This document shows positions 24,368 to 32,299 of a stretch of 64,000 bases of DNA, one piece after another (the stretch's first letter is position 1; each line of letters starts with the position of its first letter). A model generated the notes under the pieces. That model did no database searches. It had not been told where the DNA came from and worked only from the letters and a program-made list of their open reading frames with translations. A program made the translations under genes and the position numbers. Source of the DNA: Brochothrix thermosphacta DSM 20171 = FSL F6-1036 (GTDB taxonomy: Bacteria > Bacillota > Bacilli > Lactobacillales > Listeriaceae); NCBI RefSeq assembly GCF_036884295.1, contig NZ_CP145608.1:2438285-2502284 (forward strand), in the 5' to 3' direction.

Positions 24368-24391
24368 ACTTGATATGACTAAGTATCAAGT
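24368..24391. promoter_or_regulatory. Operator-like inverted repeat before the mhqO-like gene
   Basis: ACTTGATA (24368-24375) and TATCAAGT (24384-24391) are perfect inverted arms around 8 bp, just downstream of the -10. The location suits repression by a MarR- or DUF24-type thiol/quinone sensor. The regulator is not in the immediate neighbourhood. Confidence 0.6.
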
Positions 24392-24418
24392 CAATCATGG
24401 GTTCTTGGAGGTGATTTT

Positions 24419-25351
24419 ATGAAAACACTTGGCATTCACCACGTGTCTGTTAATACCGATTCACCACAAGCGACAATCGATTTTTATACGCAGATACTTG
24501 GTTTACGCTTAGTTAAACAAACGGTAATTTATAATCAACCTGAGCTATTACATCTGTATTTTGGTGATTATTATGGTTCACCTGGGTCTATCATTTCATT
24601 TATTTCTGGAAAGCAATACGTACCTAACACAAATAATTCTATTAATACAATCAGTTTCAGAGTTCCCGAAAACGCTCTTGATTTTTGGGAAGAACGTCTG
24701 ACGTACTGTGGGATTGCGAATCAACGTATCATGCGATTTTCGGAAGAAAGTTTGTCCTTCAAAGACAGTTCTGGTACATCACTTGAAATTACGGCGCGTA
24801 GAGAGCATACGTTGCATAATAAAGAGGTGTCTCATTCTACGATACCTTCTCAATTTGCAATAAATGGACTAGCAGGGATCACGCTCTATTCCGCTCATCC
24901 TGATGCAACTATAAAATCCCTTTCAGTTCTTGGGCTGACTTGTATCCATAGTGAAGGTTCCATTTCACGTTTTTCATCAGCTACTACGATAGGTAACATT
25001 ATCGATGTTACTACCGTAAGTTCATCTGACGTCGTCACTAGTCCGTCAATCCATCACATCTGTTGGCGTATCGCTGAGAATGATCACTTGTCTGATTGGC
25101 AAGCAACTATTTATTCTCATGGGTATCTACCTACAGAAATTATCGATTATCAGTATTTTAAATCGATTTTTTTCAGTACACCCGGAGAAATTTTATTTGA
25201 AATAGCAACCGATACTCCAGGTTTTACGATTGATGAGCCGTTAGATTCTCTCGGTGAGCAACTCAAGTTACCTGCCGATTATGAGTCACATCGTCAAACC
25301 CTTTCAAAATTTTTACCACCCATCAACTTAAGAAAGAAGCGTGCTTACTAA
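24419..25351 (+). CDS. Ring-cleaving dioxygenase of the VOC family, MhqO-like
   Basis: This 310-residue protein has two vicinal-oxygen-chelate halves (about 1-145 and 150-300), starting with the metal-ligand pattern LGIHHVSVNTDSPQATIDFY and, in the second half, SIHHICWRI. It matches the MhqO/YkcA-type hydroquinone dioxygenases that cleave quinols during quinone or diamide stress. It is the first gene of a three-gene operon. It ends one base before the downstream ATG, so the two are coupled. Confidence 0.85.
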   Translation: MKTLGIHHVSVNTDSPQATIDFYTQILGLRLVKQTVIYNQPELLHLYFGDYYGSPGSIISFISGKQYVPNTNNSINTISFRVPENALDFWEERLTYCGIANQRIMRFSEESLSFKDSSGTSLEITARREHTLHNKEVSHSTIPSQFAINGLAGITLYSAHPDATIKSLSVLGLTCIHSEGSISRFSSATTIGNIIDVTTVSSSDVVTSPSIHHICWRIAENDHLSDWQATIYSHGYLPTEIIDYQYFKSIFFSTPGEILFEIATDTPGFTIDEPLDSLGEQLKLPADYESHRQTLSKFLPPINLRKKRAY

Positions 25352-25956
25352 TGAAACATATTTTCAAACAAGGATTGGAACAACATCCTACTTTGGTTCT
25401 TCTTCATGGAACTGGCGGAAATGAACATGATTTACTCTCAATTGGCGAAATCATTGATCCTAATGCATCGCTATTGGGTATTAAAGGTAATATTTTAGAA
25501 AATGGGATGCCTCGTTTTTTCAAACGCTTGGCTGAAGGACTCTTTGATGAAGAAGATCTTCGCTTCCGTACTGAAGAACTGCATGATTTTATTGAAGAAG
25601 CTGCTCAAACATATGGCTTTGACAAAAATAATGTATTGCTGCTAGGGTATTCTAATGGTGCTAATATCGCCGGTAGCTTATTGCTTAATTATGGTAATAT
25701 TTACCAGGGCGCAGCGTTGTTACACCCAATGGTACCTATGCGTCAAGCATCGTATCCATCACTTAACCAGACACCTATTTTCATTAGTGCCGGCCGTAAT
25801 GATCCTATTTGTGCCATGCCTGAAACAGATGAACTCATTGAAATATTGGAAGAAGCTGGCAGTACGGTTAGCAGTTTTTGGCATGATTTTGGTCATCGTC
25901 TGACCGCTGAGGAAGTTGCTGCTACGAAGCAATGGTACCAACAAACATTTAACTAA
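25351..25956 (+). CDS. Phospholipase/carboxylesterase family hydrolase, MhqD-like
   Basis: This 201-residue alpha/beta hydrolase has the oxyanion loop LVLLHGTGGNEHDLL (16-30), the nucleophile elbow GYSNG (about residues 98-102), the acid residue in SAGRNDPI and the His in FGHRL. It corresponds to MhqD, which accompanies the MhqO dioxygenase in Bacillus and Staphylococcus operons protecting against quinones. The physiological ester or thioester substrate is unknown. Confidence 0.85.
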   Translation: MKHIFKQGLEQHPTLVLLHGTGGNEHDLLSIGEIIDPNASLLGIKGNILENGMPRFFKRLAEGLFDEEDLRFRTEELHDFIEEAAQTYGFDKNNVLLLGYSNGANIAGSLLLNYGNIYQGAALLHPMVPMRQASYPSLNQTPIFISAGRNDPICAMPETDELIEILEEAGSTVSSFWHDFGHRLTAEEVAATKQWYQQTFN

Positions 25957-25969
25957 GGAGAGCTCTCAC

Positions 25970-26563
25970 ATGATAACAATACGCCCTGAATCCATTAGCG
26001 AGCGTGATAACTACAAATTTCTCATAGGAAGTGTTATTCCTCGCCCGATTGCTTTTATAACAAGCATCAATTCAGAAGGAGTCGTAAATGGTGCACCTTT
26101 TAGCTACTTTAATATTGTCAGCTCTAATCCACCCTTGCTCTCCGTTTCAATACAACGTCGTAATGGTGAAAAAAAAGACACTTTGCGCAATATCGAACAA
26201 CAGCAATCCTTTGTTTTGCATATTGCCGATGACGGTTACATCGATAAACTTAACCAAACTGCGGCTCAACTGCCGCCAAATCAAAGTGAGATATCACTTA
26301 CAAACCTCACACTTATCCCTAGTGAAACAATCGCTACCCCCGCTATTTCTGAAGCAAAAGTACGTTATGAATGCACGGTTCAACAAATTGTTGACTTGCC
26401 TAATAGCGAATTAATTATCGCAAATATAACCTGTTATCATATTGATGATGAGCTCTACGCTAACGGACGGATTAATGCGGCTAAACTTAATCCTATTAGC
26501 CGTCTAGCAGGAAATGATTACGCTCATCTAGGAGAGACATTTACACTTGAACGCCCTCAATAA
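25970..26563 (+). CDS. Flavin reductase-like FMN-binding protein
   Basis: This 197-residue split-barrel flavoprotein starts at ATG 25970 behind AAGGAG; the frame is open further upstream, but that part overlaps the hydrolase gene. Motifs include GSVIPRPIAFITSIN (about 17-31) and GAPFSYFNIVSSNPPLLSVS. It probably reduces or carries FMN, or reduces a quinone, in the mhq-type operon. It is the last gene of the operon. Confidence 0.85.
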   Translation: MITIRPESISERDNYKFLIGSVIPRPIAFITSINSEGVVNGAPFSYFNIVSSNPPLLSVSIQRRNGEKKDTLRNIEQQQSFVLHIADDGYIDKLNQTAAQLPPNQSEISLTNLTLIPSETIATPAISEAKVRYECTVQQIVDLPNSELIIANITCYHIDDELYANGRINAAKLNPISRLAGNDYAHLGETFTLERPQ

Positions 26564-26570
26564 TATTGAC

Positions 26571-26698
26571 ACCGTTGCAAATTTATTTGCTTACGGAGAC
26601 AATATGGGACGGAAATTTCGACAGAAATTGAGTACCAATCCTTCAAAAAACCGAGTACCATTTCTTTGTTATCACCGTTGCAAATTTATTTGCTTACG
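26571..26698. repeat. Two 25-bp direct repeats with internal dyads
   Basis: A 25-bp sequence beginning ACCGTTGCAAATTTATTTGC occurs at 26571-26595 and again without change at 26674-26698. Each copy holds the dyad GCAAAT-TT-ATTTGC. Between them GAGTACCA also occurs twice (about 26632 and 26653). It could be a recombination footprint, a paired operator, or an extended 3' UTR structure. Confidence 0.7.
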
Positions 26699-26825
26699 AG
26701 GACGACAGCAATTACCCATCCTTATGTTAACGTCTTAATCATTTTTCCAGGCACCTTATTTTTAAAGAAGATATATTTTCATCTGTAATTCCAGATGAAC
26801 TAGCTTATTATTAGAGATACGAGCT

Positions 26826-26900
26826 GACATTTTCAATCCCTCCTCTATAATTTTTATAGAGCTTTAATTTTGCAGGGATTATGAAAATGTCGCTTTTTTT
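26826..26900 (+). terminator. Large terminator-type hairpin
   Basis: GACATTTTCA (26826-26835) pairs with TGAAAATGTC (26882-26891), with further inner helices ATCCCT/AGGGAT and CTCTATA/TATAGAG. GC followed by seven T (26894-26900) comes next. It lies 150 bp before the CorA gene, so it either ends the mhq-type operon or is an attenuator in the CorA leader. Confidence 0.7.
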
Positions 26901-27050
26901 CGAAAAAAATCACCTGTATCCTTTTACAATTTGACCTCTCATTACAAACATAAAGATGGTACACTATTAGTATCTAATAAGGATTAAAAGAATGCTTATA
27001 CTAGAATTAAGCACCTTGAAAATCGTTATATTAAAAATAGGAGTACGCAT

Positions 27051-27959
27051 ATGATGACTAAAAAAACATTCAATAACAAACAAAATAACTGGATCAACCT
27101 TAACACTGACAATAAAAAAGAGTTCCGAAAACTTTCTGATGAATACGATATTGATGAAGATATTATTCGTTATTCCTTAGATAAAAATGAACGTGCCCAT
27201 TTAGATTATGATAAAACAACCAATGTTCTAACATTAATCTATAACGTTCCAAACCAATTGAAGATAGATAATCATTACGAAACCATACCGATGACCTTTA
27301 TTATCAAAGATCATACACTGATTACCCTCACAAATAGTAAAAATCATTATGTCTATTTCATGATGAAAAACGCTATAGAAAAAGATGACACTCTGAGTGT
27401 ATTCGAATTTTTATTCAATAGTTTATTTATGATTACAGACCAATTTTTCCCCTATGTCGAAGAAATGAATAACGAGCGGACACGAGTTAGCAGTAAATTG
27501 AAGAAAAAAACCACCAAACAAAATTTACTATCCATGTCTGATTTAGAAACTGGTATTGTTTTTTTCATCTCAGCTTCTAAACAAAACGTTGTATTGCTAG
27601 AGCAAATAAAAACACACATTTTTTACAAAAATCTTGCTGCTTCTGAGAAAGAAGAATTAGATGACGCCATGATTGAAGCCAAACAATTGGTTGAAATGAC
27701 TCAGCTTTCATCACAAATTCTGCAACAGCTCTCGGGTACATATAACAATGTATTGAATAATAACTTGAATGATACCATGCGGATTTTAACCGTTCTTTCC
27801 GTATTACTAACTATCCCTACAATTATCACAGGTTTTTTCGGTATGAACATGCCTTTGCCTCTTGAAAACAATGCATTTGGTTGGATTATTACTATTATTC
27901 TCAGTACTTTCTTATGGTTTTTACTCTCATTCATTTTGAGAAAGATAATGAAGAAATAA
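27051..27959 (+). CDS. CorA-family divalent-cation (Mg2+/Co2+) transporter
   Basis: This 302-residue protein has a long cytoplasmic alpha/beta and helical domain followed by two C-terminal membrane helices (about 243-264 and 276-296). The invariant GMN selectivity motif is at 264-266 (ITGFFGMNMP). It should form the pentameric CorA channel for Mg2+ uptake or related cations. The SD is AGGAG. No M-box riboswitch was recognised in the leader, although a large hairpin precedes it. Confidence 0.9.
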   Translation: MMTKKTFNNKQNNWINLNTDNKKEFRKLSDEYDIDEDIIRYSLDKNERAHLDYDKTTNVLTLIYNVPNQLKIDNHYETIPMTFIIKDHTLITLTNSKNHYVYFMMKNAIEKDDTLSVFEFLFNSLFMITDQFFPYVEEMNNERTRVSSKLKKKTTKQNLLSMSDLETGIVFFISASKQNVVLLEQIKTHIFYKNLAASEKEELDDAMIEAKQLVEMTQLSSQILQQLSGTYNNVLNNNLNDTMRILTVLSVLLTIPTIITGFFGMNMPLPLENNAFGWIITIILSTFLWFLLSFILRKIMKK

Positions 27960-27960
27960 A

Positions 27961-27998
27961 AAAAACGTTCTACGCATTTGATTGCGCAGAACGTTTTT
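27961..27998. terminator. Bidirectional terminator
   Basis: AAAAACGTTCTACGC and GCGCAGAACGTTTTT form a long stem between the convergent corA-like gene and the TIM-barrel gene, with A/T runs at both ends. Confidence 0.88.
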
Positions 27999-27999
27999 C

Positions 28000-28704
28000 T
28001 TATTTTTTATGTTTTTTATATTTACTCTCTTCTTGTTCACGGTAAGTTTCCATTTTTCGTCTGAAAAGTTCGCCGTTTGAAGGAGGTGTATAAGTAATTG
28101 CATTTGCTCCAGCTTCAATTGTTTCAATAATAGAGGCTGGGTTTTTACCACCCGTTGCAATAATTGGCAAATCAGGAAATTTACGACGAATAACACGCAC
28201 AATATGGGCCGTATTTGAGCCACCACTTACATTGATAATTTTGATTCCCATATCCAATTTCTTTTGAATGTCTGTATGCTCTGAAACAACAGTGAGTACA
28301 AGTGGAATATCAATGAAATCCACAATCTTCTTAATGGTTTTGTTGGGTGTAGGAGCATTTACAACCCCTGCAATAGCGCCTTCAGATTCAGCAGCTAACC
28401 CCATGTTTACTGAACGTTTACCATTAGTTAAACCGCCCCCAATCCCAGCTAAAACAGGGATATCTGCCGCTTGGCAAATAGCATCTATAATCGTTGGATG
28501 TGGTGTGAATGGATAAATAGCAATAACCGCATCTGCGTTACAATTTTTAATAATCGCAATATCCGTACTGAAAATAATCCCTTTGATTAACTTTCCAAAA
28601 ATACGGATACCACTGGCTTGTTGTATTTCCGCAGGTAACCGAATAATATCCTGTCTTAACGTACTTGTGAGTTCTGGTATTCCTTGTTCTTTTTTATTTT
28701 CCAT
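28000..28704 (-). CDS. TIM-barrel family protein of unknown function
   Basis: This 234-residue protein shows repeated beta-strand/loop elements of a phosphate-binding TIM barrel, for example IPVLAGIGGGLTNGKRS, IKIINVSGGSNTA and LPIIATGGKNPASIIETIEA, the last resembling the phosphate-gripping glycine loops of indole-glycerol-phosphate-like enzymes. Homologues are usually labelled hydrolase or beta/alpha barrel protein without experimental support. It is monocistronic and ends at a bidirectional terminator. Reaction unknown. Confidence 0.7.
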   Translation of the reverse strand: MENKKEQGIPELTSTLRQDIIRLPAEIQQASGIRIFGKLIKGIIFSTDIAIIKNCNADAVIAIYPFTPHPTIIDAICQAADIPVLAGIGGGLTNGKRSVNMGLAAESEGAIAGVVNAPTPNKTIKKIVDFIDIPLVLTVVSEHTDIQKKLDMGIKIINVSGGSNTAHIVRVIRRKFPDLPIIATGGKNPASIIETIEAGANAITYTPPSNGELFRRKMETYREQEESKYKKHKK

Positions 28705-29168
28705 AACTATCCCCTAACTTATAGTGACAATAGCTCATCACCATAGTGTAATCCCTAAAAAAACACATTGATTCAATTGTTTTATGGATCTCTATTTGGG
28801 AAGTATCCCACTTCGTATTTATCTTAACATAACATGCACAGCAGTTCTTCTATGACACTTAGCATATCTAGTAAAAGTCGAATAATTAACACGATTCGAT
28901 AACTATAGCGCGACGCACTTCTTACTTTAAATGTGTTATTTTGCTCAGTTTAACTAATTCTTGTTCGATTTGTCAATAGTCAGGCTCTTTTATACTAAAT
29001 TAACTTTTTTTCATTATAAAATCGTCCTAAATTGTTTCATCAACTGTTTTATTTATGCTGTCTATCCACCTCGATTACTAGAAGCTCACAACGCTTGAAT
29101 AACAGCTATCAATGACAATTTTGAGTACGCTAATAAAAACTCATTAGATCATCTTTCCTTGTACAAAA
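28705..29168. other. Intergenic region, possible orphan transcript
   Basis: No gene was seen in this stretch. A weak plus-strand promoter (TTGTCA at 28970-28975, TACTAA at 28993-28998, 17-bp spacer) points towards the bidirectional terminator at 29169-29206 with no ORF between, so a short RNA of about 200 nt is possible. Confidence 0.3.
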
Positions 29169-29206
29169 AAAACAAGCTATTTCAAATAGCTGAAATAGCT
29201 TGTTTT
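29169..29206. terminator. Terminator after brnQ
   Basis: AAAACAAGCTATTTC (29169-29183) and GAAATAGCTTGTTTT (29192-29206) form a 15-bp perfect stem with an 8-nt loop and a T run on the minus strand, 44 bp after the brnQ stop. Confidence 0.9.
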
Positions 29207-29249
29207 ATTTTATTATGACTTTATTAGAACTGTGATTGTAACTCACTAT

Positions 29250-30593
29250 CTAATCATTAAAATCAGGTTTCACGCTCGGCTTAGTTAGTAATGCAATGAT
29301 CCAACCGACAACCAGACCGATTCCCCCCATTACTACCCATCCCATCGAAATATCATAGAATGGTAAATAATTTGCAAAGAAAGTATCAATTGGTCCTAAG
29401 TTAATTTCCAATGCTTTACAGAACTCTGTGATCGAAATAACGGCTGTAAATAAAACTGTTGTAACGTACACTACTCGGCGACCACCAATCAAACCGTTAA
29501 GGAATGTTAGAAGTACCAGTACTACTGTAAGTGGGTAAACTGCCATCAATACTGGTACTGAATAAGAAATAATCTTATCAAGGCCAATATTTGCTACTAA
29601 ACCACCAAATACAGCAAATATAACAACGAAAGTTTTGTAATTAATGCGAGGTAATAATTTATTGAAGTAACTTGCACACGCTGTAACAAGACCAATACTT
29701 GTTGTTAAACATGCCAAGAATACAATTGCTGCTAATAATACTTTACCAAAAGAACCGAAGTAGAATGTCGCTGCGCCTGACAACACTGGGCTACCATTAG
29801 CTTGCATGCCAAGTTCATCTACACTTTGCGCGCCTATTAAAGCAATAAATACATATATAAATGCTAGTAAACCAATCGCAATGAGTCCAGTTTTTGTACA
29901 CATAACCGCGACTTCTTTACGTGTTTTTGCACCTACTGACTTAACAGCATTTACAACAATGATACCAAATACAAGTGCGGCTAAAGCATCCATGGTCATA
30001 TAACCTTCGAGGAATCCACTGATGAATGAATCGTTAATATATTTCCCTGTCGCTGCAGTTTGTGTACCCATCGGTTTAAAGATAGATGCGGCAATCAAGA
30101 CCAATATAACAGCTAGTAAAATTGGTGTCAGTATTTTCCCAACACGATCAACGATTTTTGACGGTGAAAGAGATAACCATAATGTAACACCAAAAAAGAC
30201 AGCGGTGAAAATTGCAAGTCCCATTTTCATCTGATCAGCTTCCAAAAATGGCGCTACACCAACTTCAAATGATACTGTACCCGTACGTGGGAGTGCAAAT
30301 AATGGGCCGATTGTTAAATACAAAACGATTGTGAAAATCAATCCATAGATCGGATGTACTCGGCTAGCTAAGCTCTGTAAATCTTCTTTTCCTGAAAGAC
30401 CAATAGCCAAAATCCCTAAGAATGGCAGACCTGTTCCTGTAATTAAAAATCCAATAATAGCGGGCCAAACATGATCACCTGCTTCTTGTCCTAGAAAAGC
30501 TGGGAAAATAAGATTACCTGCGCCAAAGAAAAGTGCAAATAGCATCAATCCAATCGCAATGTAGGCACTGAAACCTATACGTTTATCCATCAT
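29250..30593 (-). CDS. brnQ: Branched-chain amino acid:cation symporter
   Basis: This 447-residue LIVCS-family carrier has about twelve membrane segments. The N-terminal LMLFALFFGAGNLIFPAFLG (17-36) is the family signature. It imports leucine, isoleucine or valine with Na+ or H+. A CodY-type box lies 82-96 bp upstream, consistent with repression when branched-chain amino acids and GTP are plentiful. It is a single-gene unit with a strong terminator. Confidence 0.93.
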   Translation of the reverse strand: MMDKRIGFSAYIAIGLMLFALFFGAGNLIFPAFLGQEAGDHVWPAIIGFLITGTGLPFLGILAIGLSGKEDLQSLASRVHPIYGLIFTIVLYLTIGPLFALPRTGTVSFEVGVAPFLEADQMKMGLAIFTAVFFGVTLWLSLSPSKIVDRVGKILTPILLAVILVLIAASIFKPMGTQTAATGKYINDSFISGFLEGYMTMDALAALVFGIIVVNAVKSVGAKTRKEVAVMCTKTGLIAIGLLAFIYVFIALIGAQSVDELGMQANGSPVLSGAATFYFGSFGKVLLAAIVFLACLTTSIGLVTACASYFNKLLPRINYKTFVVIFAVFGGLVANIGLDKIISYSVPVLMAVYPLTVVLVLLTFLNGLIGGRRVVYVTTVLFTAVISITEFCKALEINLGPIDTFFANYLPFYDISMGWVVMGGIGLVVGWIIALLTKPSVKPDFND

Positions 30594-30674
30594 TTGTTCC
30601 TCCTAACATAATTTGAACCAATCTCATTCTATGTATCTTTACTTACTATGAAAGACCATCGTCTGAATTGTCTG

Positions 30675-30689
30675 ACATTTCAGAAAATA
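30675..30689. promoter_or_regulatory. CodY-type box upstream of brnQ
   Basis: ACATTTCAGAAAATA matches the CodY consensus AATTTTCWGAAAATT at 12 of 15 positions. BrnQ genes are known CodY targets in related Firmicutes, which supports the call. Confidence 0.6.
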
Positions 30690-30892
30690 AAAAACGCGTA
30701 GAACGGACTATAATTCTTAGTCTTAACAATCCCCATTATACAGTAAGCAGTCAATAGATAAAAGCTTTTTTTAGTTATTTTTCTAGTTATTTTTTTAAAT
30801 AGAAAGCCCTCTCAATTTTATGTTATAATTAACTGATTATTACATCTATTTTCTGGATTTTATTAACCATACTATCTTAGGAGGTTTGTTTT

Positions 30893-31935
30893 ATGCTCTT
30901 ATTTCAACTTGTTGTTATTTTAGCTGCTGCAAAATTATGTGGCCACTTAGCCGTTCGAATTGGTCAACCAGGAGTATTAGGAGAGTTAATTGCCGGTATT
31001 TTGATTGGACCTGCTGTACTTAATATTTCACTCCCTCGGAACTCATTACCATTTTAAGTGAAATTGGCGTTATTTTCCCGATGGTTGCTGGCTTTATGAT
31101 TGGGGAATTTGCCGGTATGAATACCGTCCACTCGCTTTTCCTTGGTCTAGTATTTGCGGCGACTTCTGTTAGTATTTCAGTCCAAACCTTTAAGGAACTC
31201 GGAGAATTTTCATCAAAAGAAAGCGTTACGGTATTAGGGGCGGCTATTTTAGATGATATTATTGCGATTGTCGGCTTATCTATTTTAATTGGATTTATGT
31301 CGAGCGGTGATACCAATTTATGGCCGTTATTTGGCAAGTTCGCCGTCTTTATTGCTTTTTCTGTTCTTGCTTGGCGTGGCTTACCGTGGTTAATGAAAAT
31401 TCTCGCTCGTTTACGCGTTTATGAGCCGCGTATTTGCGCCGCAATACTTGCCTGCTTCACCTTTGCTTTTGTTGCAGAAGAATTAGGGTTATCAGCTATT
31501 ATCGGTTCTTTCATGGCTGGGTTAATTCTTGCTAAAACTGATCTACAGTTAGAACTACAACAAAAAATTGAACCGTTAGCACAAGCACTCATTATTCCTG
31601 TCTTTTTTGCAAGTATTGGCCTATCTATGCAACTTGATGGTTTAAAAGAACATATTTGGTTAGTCGTCATCTTGTGTGTTATGGCTGTTTTCACGAAAAT
31701 CATCGGTTCTGGTATTGGCGCACTACTGACTGGGTTCAAACCTAAATCTGCTCTTATTGTAGGAACCGCAATGATGTCACGTGGTGAAGTTGCGCTAATA
31801 TTAGCCGCATTAGGGCTGCAACAAGCCTTGTTCCCCGAGGTTTATTACGCACCTATCTTGATAGCTATCATCTTTTCTACAGTGCTAACACCCGTCTTAC
31901 TTAAATATTTTATACATTGGAATCGTAAACCCTAA
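30893..31935 (+). pseudogene. NapA-type Na+/H+ antiporter, frameshifted and internally deleted
   Basis: A CPA2 antiporter gene starts at ATG 30893 after AGGAGG (MLLFQLVVILAAAKLCGHLA..., GQPGVLGELIAGILIGP). The frame is lost at about 31031-31045 and stops at 31055-31057. The correct continuation (ELITILSEIGVIF) is one frame over and then runs directly into PMVAGFMIGEFAG. Compared with family members, about 30 residues around the second half of helix 3 are missing between two similar GVIF segments, as if deleted by slippage. The rest (TSVSISVQTFKELGEF, ILDDIIAI with the ion-binding DD) is intact to 31935. The protein is most likely non-functional. Confidence 0.82.
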
Positions 31936-31969
31936 ACAATGTAATGACTCCTATACTAACACTGAATAT

Positions 31970-31998
31970 TTGTATTTACACTTATAGCATGTTATACT
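31970..31998 (+). promoter_or_regulatory. Promoter of candidate RNA
   Basis: TTGTAT followed by a 17-bp spacer and TATACT, oriented to the right, with no ORF downstream before the terminator at 32245-32278. Confidence 0.5.
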
Positions 31999-32003
31999 AT
32001 AAA

Positions 32004-32278
32004 CATATAGTAATAGAAATGTACGGCATTCTACTAGTTGTTTTTGTAGATACTTTTTCACACTGGCGTGGCTATAGGGCCACAAGGACGTAAAAGAAGG
32101 TAGGGTTTACGTTGCTTAAGTTAGAAAGCACGAGTCGAGAATGATACCGCGGTTTTAAACAGCTTGAACTGTTTATATTATAATTAAAAACGGGCCCAAT
32201 GTAAGGCCACTTAATATTGAATTTCACATTTTTTGTTACCTATTAAAGAGCCCCTCTGGCATTGAAGAGGGGCTCTTG
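32004..32278 (+). ncRNA. Candidate structured RNA of about 275 nt, class unknown
   Basis: This intergenic stretch has its own promoter-like sequence and a strong terminator. It contains local hairpins: GTGGC/GCCAC (near 32068), ACGTAAA/TTTACGT (near 32089-32113) and AAACAG/CTGTTT (near 32157-32172). The motif GATACCGCGG (32141-32150) superficially recalls a T-box, but the obligatory TGGN bulge is absent and no aminoacyl or amino-acid gene follows. No known riboswitch, 6S, SRP, tmRNA or RNase P motif was found. Confidence 0.45.
32245..32278. terminator. Strong terminator between candidate RNA and Mga-like gene
   Basis: AAGAGCCCCTCT and AGAGGGGCTCTT form a 12-bp GC-rich stem with short A and T runs on both sides, so it can serve the plus-strand RNA and the minus-strand regulator. 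Confidence 0.85.
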
Positions 32279-32299
32279 TCCATTTATCATTTATTTTAC

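Noticed and set aside
24213-24422. 69-codon plus-strand ORF between the permease and the dioxygenase gene
   Set aside because: It covers the promoter and operator of the quinone operon, has no ribosome site and no protein-like composition.
26760-27050. Magnesium M-box in the CorA leader
   Set aside because: The conserved M-box core was not found; the visible hairpin is a plain terminator type.
32120-32170. T-box riboswitch suggested by GATACCGCGG and a following terminator
   Set aside because: The TGGN acceptor bulge and the upstream specifier features are missing, and the downstream gene is convergent.
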